NCBI RefSeq assembly: GCF_026262505.1
Contig: NC_067203.1
Location: 27,075,411-27,139,410 of the forward strand
DNA length: 64,000 bases
Source: Trichomonas vaginalis G3
Taxonomy: Eukaryota > Parabasalia > Trichomonadida > Trichomonadidae
Direction: 5' to 3'
Shown: piece after piece, positions 49,241 to 60,063 of the stretch
Numbering within the stretch: the first letter of the stretch is position 1
Layout of the letters: each line of letters opens with the position of its first letter
Made by a program: the position numbers and the translations under genes
The notes under the pieces: model-generated
Database searches by the model: none
Seen by the model: the letters and a program-made list of their open reading frames with translations, nothing else
Told to the model about the DNA's origin: nothing

Positions 49241-50368
49241 TGTCAAAAGATTGAGAGCTGATATGGCTTTACGAAGCCAAATGTAACAATTTGCCAACAA
49301 TGCCTTATCCGATTCGAATACTAAGATTAGCTTTTTAAGAACAGCTAAACAATCTTTCAATTGTACGATTTTATCATGATCTACATTTATATATTGCTTG
49401 ATTTTGTTTTCGTACTTAAGAATAAAGACACATATATTATAGTCATATATCCATCTGGTGGATACATGCTGTGGACATTGTGCACCTATATCGTCAGCAT
49501 GAATGCGACAAACTTCTGCAATTCTGTGCACATCCTTTACTAAACTTTGTAACTGGTTGTTCTTGCCAGCAATATATTGATAGCTGTTGTGGATTCTGTG
49601 ACAGAAACAGGGAATAAGCAATATCTTGTAGTATTTTGGATCTCTGTCATGATAGAATGAATCATTCCAAGTATCTTTGAAGCATTTTAACCGTGCTGGT
49701 CCTCCGTCAACTACCACACTACCTATCTTGACTTTCCTAATGTCAATTCTGTTAAATCCTGCTGTTATTGCGGATTTATAATCCTGACTTGTCTGGCCAT
49801 CCTTCATATCTATCGCCTCTACTGGGTATGGCTTCATTTGCTCCAACGGATTTGTTAAGACAAAATCAAGATTGTGGTAATCATGTGTCTTGCCTTCATC
49901 GATGGCGACACAAGTGTATGCTTTTTTGGCGAATTCGAGAACTTTAGCAAGGTGTATGCTGTTAGCAATAGCAATCATTCTATTTCGGATCTCATCACGT
50001 GTAATAGGCTTATATAATTTGTCAGCAAGTTTTTCCGGATTGATATTAGCTGACTGAAGTTGTTTGTATTTGTTCATCATTTGATATATTGTGAACATAA
50101 TGAAAATCTTTGCAACATGCGTGAATTCTGGGGATGCAAATGTGTCTAAGGCAAGGTTGAACTTACCGGTAAAAATGGTCTTAAGCCAGTTTTTATAATG
50201 ATCCTCCCTTTGTTCTTGCATTGAACACCGGCAAACTACGCCATCAGATCATGTCACAAGTTCATTGCATTTTACATACCACTTGGGACTACCTTCATGT
50301 TTATATCGCATGTAAACATGTTGTTTCGTTTCAAGATCGGGATATGTTGTGAACCCGACTTCTTTCAT
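49241..50368 (-). pseudogene. hAT-like transposase, 5' part
   Basis: Reading starts at the ATG at 50368 (MKEVGFTTYPDLETKQHVYM), runs through a region resembling a BED-type finger, meets one in-frame TGA at 50249-50251, then continues through the ATG at 50221. The core shows hAT hallmarks of the RNase H-like fold: VAIDEGKTHDY (first Asp), VVVDGGPARLKCF (second Asp), CFCHRIHNSYQYI (the Cys/His pair) and STRWIYDY (the TRW motif). The gene is cut at 49247 by the Polinton insertion; its C-terminal part is at 27458-27845. It is dead as a gene because of both lesions. No terminal repeats of the hAT itself were identified. Confidence 0.65.
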
Positions 50369-51036
50369 TAATGAAGTGATTTCTTAAGTTGAATAAAAAC
50401 AAATTTGATTGAAATTCATACAAAATTTCTTTTTATCATTATTATTTAAGATGCTTTTTTATGTTGAATTGTTAATTTTTTTATTTCCACCTGGGATATT
50501 TTGAATTGGGCTAGCCCAATCCCACCTCTCAATTTTCTCTCAATTGGGCAATGGGGATCCCATATAAAATGTATTGTAACAAAATTTTACATGCATAATA
50601 TAGTACAATTAAACAACATTCTAAAAATATTAAATTCACATCATTTACTTGAAGATTTTATATTTTCAACAAAAATTAATACAATAATTACATTAAATTG
50701 AGGAGATTTATAATATTTATTATAAATTAAAATATTATTACTCATTAATTTGTTGAAATATTGCATTTTAGTGGTAAAAATTAAAATTTAAATTTACATG
50801 GAGAAAAAAAATTTAAATTCCAAAAAAAATTCAATTGGGATAACGATAGGGACAAAAATTTAGAATCCCCATATGCTTGGGATAAAATCACATGACTACT
50901 CACTTTTCTTCCAAATTGACATCCTTAATTATAACAAATTTCCTCAAACTATCTGTATGTCATTCAATTCCCGGCCACTACATTCAATGATGGACCATTT
51001 CCTTCAAATTTTGAAATACCTTATTCAATTTGTTGT
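50369..51036. other. AT-rich spacer, nothing recognised
   Basis: No gene or clear terminal repeats between the hAT-like pseudogene and the MULE-type gene. I looked for inverted repeats matching 52,720-53,200 and saw none. Confidence 0.45.
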
Positions 51037-52719
51037 ATGGAGCCCGTGATATTCAACACTATGGAGCTCCTCCAGTTTGGTATCCAAGAAGAGATAAAAG
51101 CTAGCATGGGCTACTCTCAAAAATGCAGGAAAGAATACTCCACGATCGAATACAAATGTAAGTATCCACAATGTCAAGCTAAATTCAAAGTCCGGATAAT
51201 AGATCAAGATAAATATGAACTACTAATCCACTCTGACTCTCATGATCATTCTGCACCTCCGAAATCAACAAAAACAATATCCTCATTATTTGTCAGAAAT
51301 TATCTTAAACATTACTTTGAAAACAATATGAATCATGCTACAGCTCAACTTAAGTGTTTCCAAGACTTAAATATTTCATATACAGACGAAGAGTTACTTT
51401 CAATATTTGCACAAGGTCCAGATGCATTACGTAAATTTGCTCAAAGAGCTGAAATTGTTTCCAAACGCTTTAGTTCGGATGAAAAAGTTTCTTTAGCTAT
51501 CTTTGTCGAATCTGTTCAAGAAAGTTGTCCAGAAGATTTAATTGAATTTATCTCTGAGCCGGGAAAACTAGTTTTTTTATATGCACCTTTCGAAGCGAAG
51601 GCCCTTGGTCACCAAATTTCTACGTTTCACATCGATTCAACGTATAAACTTCTAAGGGCTAACATTCCATTATATGCACTCACAGGAAAAACAGAACATA
51701 CTATTGTTTTTCCTTTTTTGTATTTCTTTATTTCTCCTGACACAAGCGAAAATATTCAATATTGTGTTTGTCGTTATTTTCAATATATTAATAGAGAACC
51801 CGAGATGATAAGTATGGACTGCGCCCCACAAATAGCCGAGGCAATTGAGCGAGGTATTCCAAACTGTCATATTCTTTGGTGTGGCGTGCATGTCCTTCGC
51901 GCCATATTAAGAAAAGCGGATAAGTTTAAATCACGAGACAATTTTGAAGAATTTTATAATCTAATGAAATTATTAGTATTCAATACTAAAGAAGAATCTC
52001 CCGAGGAAGAACAGAACCAAGAAGAAGAAAATCCTAGAGAGGAACCAGCTCAATCTCACTTACTTCAAGCAGAAGAAATTGAAGAAGAGGAACAATATGA
52101 AGAAGAATTCATCGAAAATGAATTTCAACCTTCTCAAATCTTTTTACCACGAGAATCTTCTGATGATCCAAACGATTCTGAATTTATTCCAGAAGAAGAA
52201 ACGTTTGAAACAAGTGAAGAAGTTCCAGAGCACCTCACTCAAGAAGAAGCTGCAGACCTAGATGCAGTTTATGATCGAATTCTTGAAATTCTTTCCACTG
52301 AACCGAAAGCCCAAAAGTACTTCGATAGGCAATGGAGGCATCATTTAGATCGTTGGAATAAGCGCTATCGCAACGGAGGTGACGCGACTAATAACGTCAG
52401 CGAGTCACATTTCAAAGTTCTCAAGCATTCTTATTTCCCAGAGAGAAGGAATATTCGATTAGACGATTTTGTTGTTGAATTATACACAACGGTTGTTCCA
52501 GCATTATTGATTAAATTTAAAGTTCAATTAATCAATAGTGATAAAGTTGTTCGTATATTACGAAAAGCTAATGACCATGAACAAATATTGGAAAACAAAA
52601 AAGTCGAATGTTTGAAAATGCTTGAAGCAATATATTCAAGTTTGCAACAAGGATCAATAGATTCAAATCTTGTTTATTGTACTTTAAAGGTACTTTTAAA
52701 AAAGAAACAATTAATGTAA
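51037..52719 (+). CDS. MULE-type transposase, apparently whole
   Basis: A 560-residue protein. An N-terminal FLYWCH/WRKY-GCM1-type zinc finger is visible (YKCKYPQCQAKFKVRII then HSDSHDH). The MULE catalytic core follows: FHIDSTYKLLRANIPLYALT (first Asp, about 195), MISMDCAPQIAEAIERGIPN (second Asp, about 250) and ILWCGVHVLRAIL (the C/H motif). An acidic insert (about 325-420) separates this from TNNVSESHFKVLKHSYF with the third catalytic Glu (about 452). The frame is uninterrupted. It may be an active or recently active transposase, or a domesticated gene, as no flanking terminal repeats were found. The acidic insert between D and E is unusual. Confidence 0.8.
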   Translation: MEPVIFNTMELLQFGIQEEIKASMGYSQKCRKEYSTIEYKCKYPQCQAKFKVRIIDQDKYELLIHSDSHDHSAPPKSTKTISSLFVRNYLKHYFENNMNHATAQLKCFQDLNISYTDEELLSIFAQGPDALRKFAQRAEIVSKRFSSDEKVSLAIFVESVQESCPEDLIEFISEPGKLVFLYAPFEAKALGHQISTFHIDSTYKLLRANIPLYALTGKTEHTIVFPFLYFFISPDTSENIQYCVCRYFQYINREPEMISMDCAPQIAEAIERGIPNCHILWCGVHVLRAILRKADKFKSRDNFEEFYNLMKLLVFNTKEESPEEEQNQEEENPREEPAQSHLLQAEEIEEEEQYEEEFIENEFQPSQIFLPRESSDDPNDSEFIPEEETFETSEEVPEHLTQEEAADLDAVYDRILEILSTEPKAQKYFDRQWRHHLDRWNKRYRNGGDATNNVSESHFKVLKHSYFPERRNIRLDDFVVELYTTVVPALLIKFKVQLINSDKVVRILRKANDHEQILENKKVECLKMLEAIYSSLQQGSIDSNLVYCTLKVLLKKKQLM

Positions 52720-53201
52720 AAGATTCAAATCATTTTTTATTATTATTTTCTTAATTTTTTAAAATAAGGTTAATAAAAGTGACACTGGATAGTTTGTCCC
52801 ACACTCCATTTAAGCTAAAAAAACTAACCTCAATATGTTGTTGTAAAAGGTTATTGACATTATTTTCGTGGCCAAGTTAAAATGGTCTTATTTCTCTGAA
52901 ATATTCAATTAAATATTGAAAGAAACGTAAACGTTAAATTTTGCTATTGATTTTTTTTCTTTTATTTTTTAATGATTTATGGTATGCTTCAAATATTTTC
53001 CAAAATGCTAGGATAATTCAATGTTTTCAATTCAAATTAAATTCAATCATTTCATCAATAGCGTAGTTCACATTAGAATGACACATAATATTGTTTTTGC
53101 TCTTTTAATTCAATAATGGAGAAATTTCTTTCAAAACGAGTCAATCAAATAGATATGATTTTTCATCATAATTTTAATAATGAACAATATATCTCTATCT
53201 A
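52720..53201. other. AT-rich intergenic region
   Basis: No gene, RNA or repeat was recognised. Confidence 0.45.
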
Positions 53202-54510
53202 ATGGTTTCAATGTTGTTTGAATTTTTTTTTTCAAAACAAAAAATGATAGGTGGAGATCTTCTATATGATGATTTTAAATTTAATGTTGATACAATCAAC
53301 CATAAATCGCTTCTTTATCTGAATAAATTGGAGAAGGATACAATTTCTGCATTTTCATCCACTCTATATGAGTTACTCATTCCAAGCAGGTATAGTACAG
53401 TCAGTGTTGCTTTGCTTTTTGGCAGTTGTTCTCACTTAAACTTCTTTCCATATTTTTGTGAAAACTTGGAGATTCAATCAAGAGAATTCTTACATCTCGA
53501 TTTGGTCAGATTGCTTTAACAAGAAATCGTCTTTTATACCAAAGATTTTTCTTTTAGGCGCCTTTATATCTTTATCCTGCGTAACCACAATCGATGCACT
53601 CAGTCAATATGACCATTTAATGTCAATATGGGCCACCAACTCACAATCCTGGTATTCTTCACAAACATTTGCAAAATACTTTATTTCTTTCATATTTACC
53701 GTTCCCATGATGTTACATAAAAGTTTTTCAAGCATGAGGTTTATGGCTTTTATTGGAAATTTATTACTTATTATATGTATAGCATGCGAGTTAGTTCTTT
53801 TAATTAACAGCATTCGAGAAAATGGTTTTGATCCACAAAAAAAGGTCATTTTTTTGGGAAAGGATTTTAATATTACAGTTTCATGTTTTTCGTTATTTAA
53901 CATAGTTTTCTTTTCACATCCATTCGTTGCAATGCTTTCAGAAGACATCCATCAAGTTAATCGCTCAAAAGTATGCAAAATTACATGGTGCACTAGTCTA
54001 ATTTCAGCAATATTAAATCTTGCAGGCGGATATCTTGGATATCTAACATTTTTTGGTCAGCAACAAGATGATATTATTTTCTATTCATTTGAAAATCAGA
54101 AAAATGTGTTTGTAGCTATTGGAAGTATTGCGTGTTTGATAAAAACAATGCTGTCAAATAGTATTTTTGTTTATATTTGTGCGATAGAATTGTTCAACTT
54201 GTTTTATCCATATAAGAACACTTTTTATTTTGAACGATTATTTTCAGGCTTGGTTGTTTGGTCACTAGCAATCTGCATTTCATATGGAAGCGACATACTC
54301 AAGGATGGAATTCTAAATATCATAACAGATTTCACATTTATTGTACTAGCTTTTATTTTACCATCTGTGATTTTCCTTGGGATGTTTAAATTTAAAGTAA
54401 TATACCTTTCAATCATTTCAATTCTTGAGATTATTATATGTGCAACGATTGGAGGTATATTATTACACAGTTCAATTCGATCATTTATTGACTCTTATTT
54501 AAAGAATTAA
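53202..54510 (+). pseudogene. Amino acid/auxin permease (AAAP) transporter, decayed
   Basis: Product of the 3' two thirds (from about 53,458) is a chain of hydrophobic helices typical of AAAP transporters (ISFIFTVPMMLHKSFSSMRF; LFNIVFFSHPFVAMLSEDIH; ILNLAGGYLGYLTFFGQ). Upstream, the frame carrying the second helix (SFQAGIVQSVLLCFLAVVLT) has an in-frame TAA at 53437-53439, and the part before it, with a residue of helix 1 (DTISAFSSTLYE), lies in a different frame, with the change near 53,350-53,370. No trichomonad intron motif explains this. It is therefore a host pseudogene, recent enough that most of the protein is still readable. Confidence 0.7.
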
Positions 54511-54729
54511 TCAAATCAATTTTGTTTTTTGTTTGATAACTAAATTATATTGTTCTTGCATATGCAATTGTTTAAAACTTTTGTTTTAAAACTCTGACTG
54601 GTTATTATTAAAAACAATTCTTGACACTAATTAAATTGGATAAAATGAAAAATCGAGTTTTTCTATTTAATAAAGTTCATATTTACGAAAAATCCATATG
54701 TCAAATAGTTAAATAGTAATGATATAAAA
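54511..54729. other. Convergent intergenic region
   Basis: Short AT-rich interval between the transporter pseudogene and the PKA-like kinase. Nothing recognised. Confidence 0.4.
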
Positions 54730-55689
54730 TTAATAATTTTCAAACTTGATCTTCTTCATTTCTTCATCAAGTGGCTCATATTCTGGTACCTGTGATGTGA
54801 AGTCAGCGAAGTTCGATGTATCATAAGGAGAAGTGACCATTGGAATTAATGGAGTTTGATATTGATGAGCTCTCATCTTATTCCAATCAATCCCCTCAAA
54901 GTAAGGATGGTTTTTAATTTCATCTGTTCCAGCTGAACCGCTGCCAAGTCTTCTAGTTGGATCAAGGGCAAATAGCGCGTCTAAGAAATTAGCTGTAGCT
55001 TCATCAACCTCTGGTGGGTATTCTGATACACCTTCGCAAATGGAACGATAAAGGTCGTCTTCAGGCAATTGGGCAAATGGAGTATGTCCGCAGATTAATT
55101 CATGGATAAGAACGCCGTATGACCACCAATCACTAGCAAATGTGGTGCCTTCGCCACGAATAATTTCTGGAGCTAGATATTCTGGCGTGCCACATAAGGT
55201 ATAAGTTCTCTCTTCGATTATTTTGGCAAAGCCAAAATCGATAAATTTAATGTGACCTCCTGCGTCGAAAAGAAGATTTTCTGGTTTGAGATCGCGATAA
55301 ACGATATTGTTTTTATGCATTTCTTCAAATACCATGAAGACTTCTGCAGCATAGAAACGCACAGTATCTGGATCGAAGCATTCATTAGTCCTCAAATGTG
55401 AGAAAACTTCGCCTCCAGCAATAAATTCCATCATAATGTATAGGAAGTTCTCGTCCTGGAATGTTCCATAAACCGTAACAATATTAGGATGGTGAAGGAT
55501 CGATAAAATGTTCTTTTCATTTTTTACATGCTCGACTTGTTCCAGTTGAATAATTTGTCGTTTGTTCATGCACTTCAACGTACAAAACTGCTCGGTTGGC
55601 TTGTGAAAACAAAGATTCACATGCGCAAAAGAGCCTATTCCAATTGTACGGATCACTGTAAATTGATCCAAAGAGAGATTCTTGTACAT
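54730..55689 (-). CDS. cAMP-dependent protein kinase-like (AGC) catalytic subunit
   Basis: A 319-residue kinase from the first ATG at 55689; the open frame upstream lacks an ATG. All catalytic elements are present: GIGSFAHVNL glycine loop, LKCMNK lysine, YRDLKPENLL catalytic loop, IDFGFAK, and TLCGTPEYLAPEII with the activation-loop threonine. RRLGSGSAGTDEIKNHPYFE and the C-terminal tail (DTSNFADF, corresponding to the PKA DTSNFDDY motif) place it with PKA catalytic subunits in the AGC group. It would phosphorylate Ser/Thr with upstream arginines, released by cAMP if a regulatory subunit exists. The C-terminal FxxF hydrophobic motif is reduced to FENY. It is divergent from the alpha-helical gene by 189 bases. 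Confidence 0.9.
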   Translation of the reverse strand: MYKNLSLDQFTVIRTIGIGSFAHVNLCFHKPTEQFCTLKCMNKRQIIQLEQVEHVKNEKNILSILHHPNIVTVYGTFQDENFLYIMMEFIAGGEVFSHLRTNECFDPDTVRFYAAEVFMVFEEMHKNNIVYRDLKPENLLFDAGGHIKFIDFGFAKIIEERTYTLCGTPEYLAPEIIRGEGTTFASDWWSYGVLIHELICGHTPFAQLPEDDLYRSICEGVSEYPPEVDEATANFLDALFALDPTRRLGSGSAGTDEIKNHPYFEGIDWNKMRAHQYQTPLIPMVTSPYDTSNFADFTSQVPEYEPLDEEMKKIKFENY

Positions 55690-55878
55690 GGATATCAATC
55701 TGTCAAAGCTCTGTAAACTTCTCAAATCTTTATTGCTAACTTATTTAAATATTTTTTGTTTATTTCTAGATAAATGCATTATCAAGCTGATGCCCGTGCT
55801 TTTGTGTGAATTAAAATTAATTTGCAAATTTTTTTATAATAAAAGGGGGATTACTCCATCTACCTAACTTGATAATTT

Positions 55879-57176
55879 ATGGATTTAGAAAAAGGTATAC
55901 CTCTTTCTCCATCGTTCGGAGTTCTTTTTGCAGATCTATGTCTTTTTGAAAATATGGAAATTCCTTTCGAAAATTCTTTAACTCTTCGAAGTGTTCCATA
56001 TTTACTCTATTCACAAAACCCATTAGTATGCCAATAGTTCATATTTGATTTCTAACATACAGTTTTACATCACACATTGAGGACATTATAAAAGCAATAT
56101 ATGATACGAAAAATTCCGAAATAAATTCTAAAGCTGTTGAAATGTTAAATTTCACACCGAAGAAAGTGATAAATGAAGCACTTGAGCCGAATTTATTGGC
56201 AAAATTTAGTAGAAATATCTTTTCAACCCAAATTCCTGATCCATATCTACTTTCTCGTATGGCCGATTTAATAATTTTATCAACAGTCAGATTATATAGA
56301 CGGGGAGATACAATGAACAGCATAATTTTTCAATTAATTCAATTTATTTACGATCAATCAATTCAAGACTTCTTTTTTTCTATATTTTCAGAGGATCGAC
56401 AGTACAAAAATGTCCAAAAAGACCTTATAAATTCAGGCATTACACAAATTTTATTAAGCTATTTAGAAAAATTCAATTTCGATCCGTATACTAATCCTTA
56501 CCAAGATTTGAACTGTCAACGCATAATTGGAATTCTTAAAATCATTTCAAAAGCATCAAAGATTCAATACTTTATTGAAAATGCATTTCATTTTCCAATT
56601 TTAAAAATTTTATTTTCTCAGATTCCAAACGCCATAGCATCTATAGAAAATTCGCTTTGGGAAGCAATATCCTCTTTGCACTGCCAAAATACATCAAATT
56701 TTTTCAACCCTTACATTTCTCATATTTTATTTCAACTTCAAGAACCTTTTGAGCAAATATCCCTTGCAAAAATATCATCTCTTTCTTTAATAGTAAATTT
56801 AGTAAAATACAATAAAAATTTTCCAATTATTCTAAGCCAAATGAATTTTGAGCAGGTAATTCTCAGATTACTGCTCCAATTTCCTTCACACACGTTTTTG
56901 CAGAATAAAATACGCGAATTTATTGAAGAAGCTTTAGAAAACACGCTTCTTAGATTTGATTTTGCATCGTTTTTAATTCCACCATTAATGGAAATAGCAA
57001 CGGCATCACCACCATCAGCATTGCACGCAAATGCTTACGAAATACTCTCTTTCATCAATGAGAACTCCAATAAGCATGGAAATCTGAAAGAAATTATTCT
57101 CCCTTCAGATTTTATTTCTTTTATCGAACTTTCTATTAAACCAAGAGCAAAGATGCTCAAATCCTTCTTTTATTAA
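55879..57176 (+). CDS. Alpha-helical repeat (ARM/HEAT-like) protein with a 26-nt intron
   Basis: Exon 1 (55879-56036) begins MDLEKGIPLSPSFGVLFADL; exon 2 (56063-57176) continues to the stop. Removing an inferred 26-nt intron gives about 423 residues. Without splicing, exon 1 would run into a TAG after 52 codons and the rest would start at an internal ATG (56142). The product is a chain of helices with ARM/HEAT spacing (ISKASKIQYFIENAFHFPI; SSLSLIVNLVKYNKNFPIIL), similar in style to SAPS/PP6-regulatory proteins, but I cannot name the family. The role is probably a protein scaffold. It is divergent from the PKA-like kinase and convergent with the coiled-coil gene. Confidence 0.6.
56037..56062 (+). 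other. Inferred ultra-short intron, 26 nt
   Basis: Begins GTTCAT and ends CTAACATACAG, close to the trichomonad ACTAACACACAG 3' motif. The 5' site splits the codon TA|G, so splicing turns a stop (TAG) into TAT and joins two frames exactly. The longer alternative starting GTATGC at 56026 gives the wrong frame. Confidence 0.6.
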
Positions 57177-57321
57177 ATTGATTGTTTGTATTTGTTTTTC
57201 TCATTTACGTATAATAAAAATTAAGTACAACCTGATTATTATGAATTAATAATTAAGGAATATTCCTCTCTAAATAACAAAATTCTTTAATAAATAACAA
57301 AACATAAGATAAATGGTTGGA

Positions 57322-58548
57322 TTATTTTTTGGTAGGATTTCTTGTTAAACTACGAGATGGTTGTCTTTTCAGCATTGGACTTGTTCCAGGTTGAATAGGT
57401 AGCACTGTAGGCCTTTTATTTGATATATATGATCTTAATTTCATTTGAGTTCTTGGCGATTTCTTGGCAGGCGCCGGCCCAGATCTTGCTTCAGAGTTTG
57501 GCCTTAGAGAAGGCAATGAAGGCGTTTTTACATGTATCTGTTTAATAGCTGCTTCTATCGGTGAGCATTCTTTTCGACGCTCTGCTTCGATTAGAACCAA
57601 CTGTTCTGCAACCTTCTCGTCGTGAGATTTAATAAGTACACCATAAGTATTGATTACATTTTGAAGCTCACTTTGCTGTTGTTCATATATTCTACGCTGA
57701 GCAAGTTCTGTTTCTTGCTTTTCGAGTAAATCTGCTTCTGCTTTGATCACTTTTGCTTCTGCATAATTTCTTTGGATTGCTAGATTAACTTCATTTTCTC
57801 GTAACTCAGCTAAATTCTGGGAGGCTTTAGAAAACTGGCGAAGAAAAGACGGATCAGCATATTTAGAATATATTTTAGATTCTAGTTCTTGCTGCTGTGT
57901 AATTAGCTCTGCTTTCTTTAGATTGGATTGTTCAATAAAATCTTTTCGTTTATTATCATAGCGCTCGTTAACTTCTTTAAGTGAGGAATGAAGATTGAGA
58001 TATCTGTTATATAAAATATCGCCTCTAACTTCACTCTTTCTTTGACTTTCTTGGTATTTGATATATTCATTAAGTACTGACGAGAGTTTATCTTGCTTTT
58101 CTGCAAGATCATAATCACTATTACATATTGCATCCACTCTTCTCCTTGTTAAAGTTTGAAATATATAAGGTTGCAAATTTTCTGGTGGGCAAATACCTTT
58201 TACTGACATCTGTTCAATTGCATCATCAATTTCTTGTTCAGAGGGGCTATTTACTTCTACAGGTTTTGCGTATTCGTTTGTTTGATCTATTTGGGTATGA
58301 GCAAATATGTTTTCTTGGTTCCGTTTTTCGTGCTCAGGTGGATTTTTTATTTCGGTTTGTTCATTGTGTTGTATTTCGGTAGATATATAGTTGTTTTGTT
58401 TTTTTTCATCATCATCTAATTCTTCAGATTGATTTGTAAGCATAGATGTAATAACACCACTTAGTTCCGTTTCAGAGTCCTTTTTTCCTTGTTCTGATTC
58501 AATTTCTAATTCTTTATTTGGTACTATTATTTCCATTGGGTTTTGCAT
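57322..58548 (-). CDS. Coiled-coil protein of unknown function
   Basis: A 408-residue protein. The first 110 residues are acidic and polar, probably disordered. Residues about 120-330 are a long charged helix with heptads (DFIEQSNLKKAELITQQQEL; NYAEAKVIKAEADLLEKQET), preceded by SVKGICPPENLQPYIFQTL. The last 70 residues are Pro/Ser/Arg-rich and basic. This layout fits a cytoskeletal, basal-body or trafficking coiled-coil protein. I recognise no family. It lies 121 bases upstream of the LRR gene on the same strand order. Confidence 0.6.
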   Translation of the reverse strand: MQNPMEIIVPNKELEIESEQGKKDSETELSGVITSMLTNQSEELDDDEKKQNNYISTEIQHNEQTEIKNPPEHEKRNQENIFAHTQIDQTNEYAKPVEVNSPSEQEIDDAIEQMSVKGICPPENLQPYIFQTLTRRRVDAICNSDYDLAEKQDKLSSVLNEYIKYQESQRKSEVRGDILYNRYLNLHSSLKEVNERYDNKRKDFIEQSNLKKAELITQQQELESKIYSKYADPSFLRQFSKASQNLAELRENEVNLAIQRNYAEAKVIKAEADLLEKQETELAQRRIYEQQQSELQNVINTYGVLIKSHDEKVAEQLVLIEAERRKECSPIEAAIKQIHVKTPSLPSLRPNSEARSGPAPAKKSPRTQMKLRSYISNKRPTVLPIQPGTSPMLKRQPSRSLTRNPTKK

Positions 58549-58669
58549 ATTCGTTATTTTTTTTTTGGAAAATCAATAAAAAAAAATAATCAAAAAGCAA
58601 ATAACAGTATTTTTAATGATACTTAATATTATGCATCTATTGTTTTTATCATATTTTGCAAATATAATT

Positions 58670-59374
58670 TCATGAATCTTCAATTTGTTGGTTTAATTGA
58701 GCAATTTCTAACTGCTTTTTCTTTATAGACAAATCGAGATATGCTCGTAGGGTTTTCGTGTGAGCGGGTTGTGATGTAACACATTCTTTTGAATTCAAGT
58801 TTCTAGAGGAAGAAATAATTTTCCGAGTAGCAAGTAGACGGTTTAGAATATGATAAGTTTCTTGCTCATTTGGTGGATGCAACGAAGGTGTCCAGCCATT
58901 TCGGAGCAGTAGCGGGGTTTTTTCATTAAAACTTTCAGCAATTTTTCTCTCAGCTCTTGTGACCAATTCACCATTAATTTTTTTAAGGGAAGGTATTAAT
59001 ATTATTAATCCTGATTTGAATGCTGGATTTTTTGTAATGGGAGTTTGCGATAAACTAATTGACACTAAGTTTGGAAATTGAGGGAAGTTACGGAATGATT
59101 CAAATTCTGTATTATCTATGTTCAGAAAATGAATATTTATTGTATTTCCTAATCCTTCTAGTGATTTTATAGGGTTTCCATTAAGCAATAGATTTTGTGT
59201 TGTTGATGGAACCTCGATTGAATTTAATTGCAATAATCCTATATTTGAATAATCTGTGGTTCCATCTATTGTTCTATCATATGCTGAGATTATTTCTTGC
59301 TTTGCTTGGCGATATTTTCCTGATAAAAGTGTTTTATGAGCTCTCGATGTTGTTTTTAATGTTATGTTTTTCAT
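58670..59374 (-). CDS. Short leucine-rich repeat protein (SDS22-like)
   Basis: A 234-residue protein. Residues about 45-135 are four irregular LRRs (IGLLQLNSIEVPSTTQNLLL; NGNPIKSLEGLGNTINIHFL; FPNLVSISLSQTPIT) followed by an LRR-cap-like segment (LIPSLKKINGELVTRAERKI). The C-terminal 60 residues are helical, ending in a coiled coil (KKKQLEIAQLNQQIEDS). SDS22-type LRR proteins bind phosphatases or axonemal/ciliary partners; the specific partner is not visible. Confidence 0.7.
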   Translation of the reverse strand: MKNITLKTTSRAHKTLLSGKYRQAKQEIISAYDRTIDGTTDYSNIGLLQLNSIEVPSTTQNLLLNGNPIKSLEGLGNTINIHFLNIDNTEFESFRNFPQFPNLVSISLSQTPITKNPAFKSGLIILIPSLKKINGELVTRAERKIAESFNEKTPLLLRNGWTPSLHPPNEQETYHILNRLLATRKIISSSRNLNSKECVTSQPAHTKTLRAYLDLSIKKKQLEIAQLNQQIEDS

Positions 59375-60063
59375 TTTTTGATATCTGTCAGTTTATTTTT
59401 AAATGATAACTATTCCATGGACTTGCAAATCAAAGAATACTCAGGCAAAAATTTCATTTGACTTATTATAATAACAGCGACGACAATAATTTACTTCAGA
59501 AATCATATATTACTCTCTGATTGTTATAGACCGAAAATAGATTTTTTCGGTTTTCTCTTCAAATAATTGAAAGAATGATACTATTATAGGTTTATTATAT
59601 TATATAGCATATAATCATGCTATAGCCGAAAATTATAAGTTTTGAGAAGATTGAATATAACACAAATAAATTTGAATGTGAGTTAAATTGCTTGTTGTTT
59701 TTAATAGCTATTTAATGAGAAATCCAATATTGCAAAATTCAAATTGAATGATTGAAAGAACAGAAAAAGTCATTCTTTTCAATTTCGAATATGTTTCATT
59801 GTATTTATAATTATATGGCAAATAAGATATTTAAACTTGATTTTTGAAGGAAAATTCACAAAATTGAATAAATTCAAATAATTTTTATTCAAAAATAAAC
59901 TAGTTATTTGAGTTTAATACTAATTATCTATTCAAACTACAAAGTTTGTAATTTAAAATATTTTGTGAGATCAGATTGAATTAATTCAAGGTTCTTTTCA
60001 ATTAATATTAATGACCATATTACGCATTTTCGAACATTCTAAACCAAATATATAAAAATGGGA
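59375..60063. other. Intergenic AT-rich region
   Basis: No coding frame or RNA recognised. It leads into the tandem duplication at 60,064. Confidence 0.45.
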
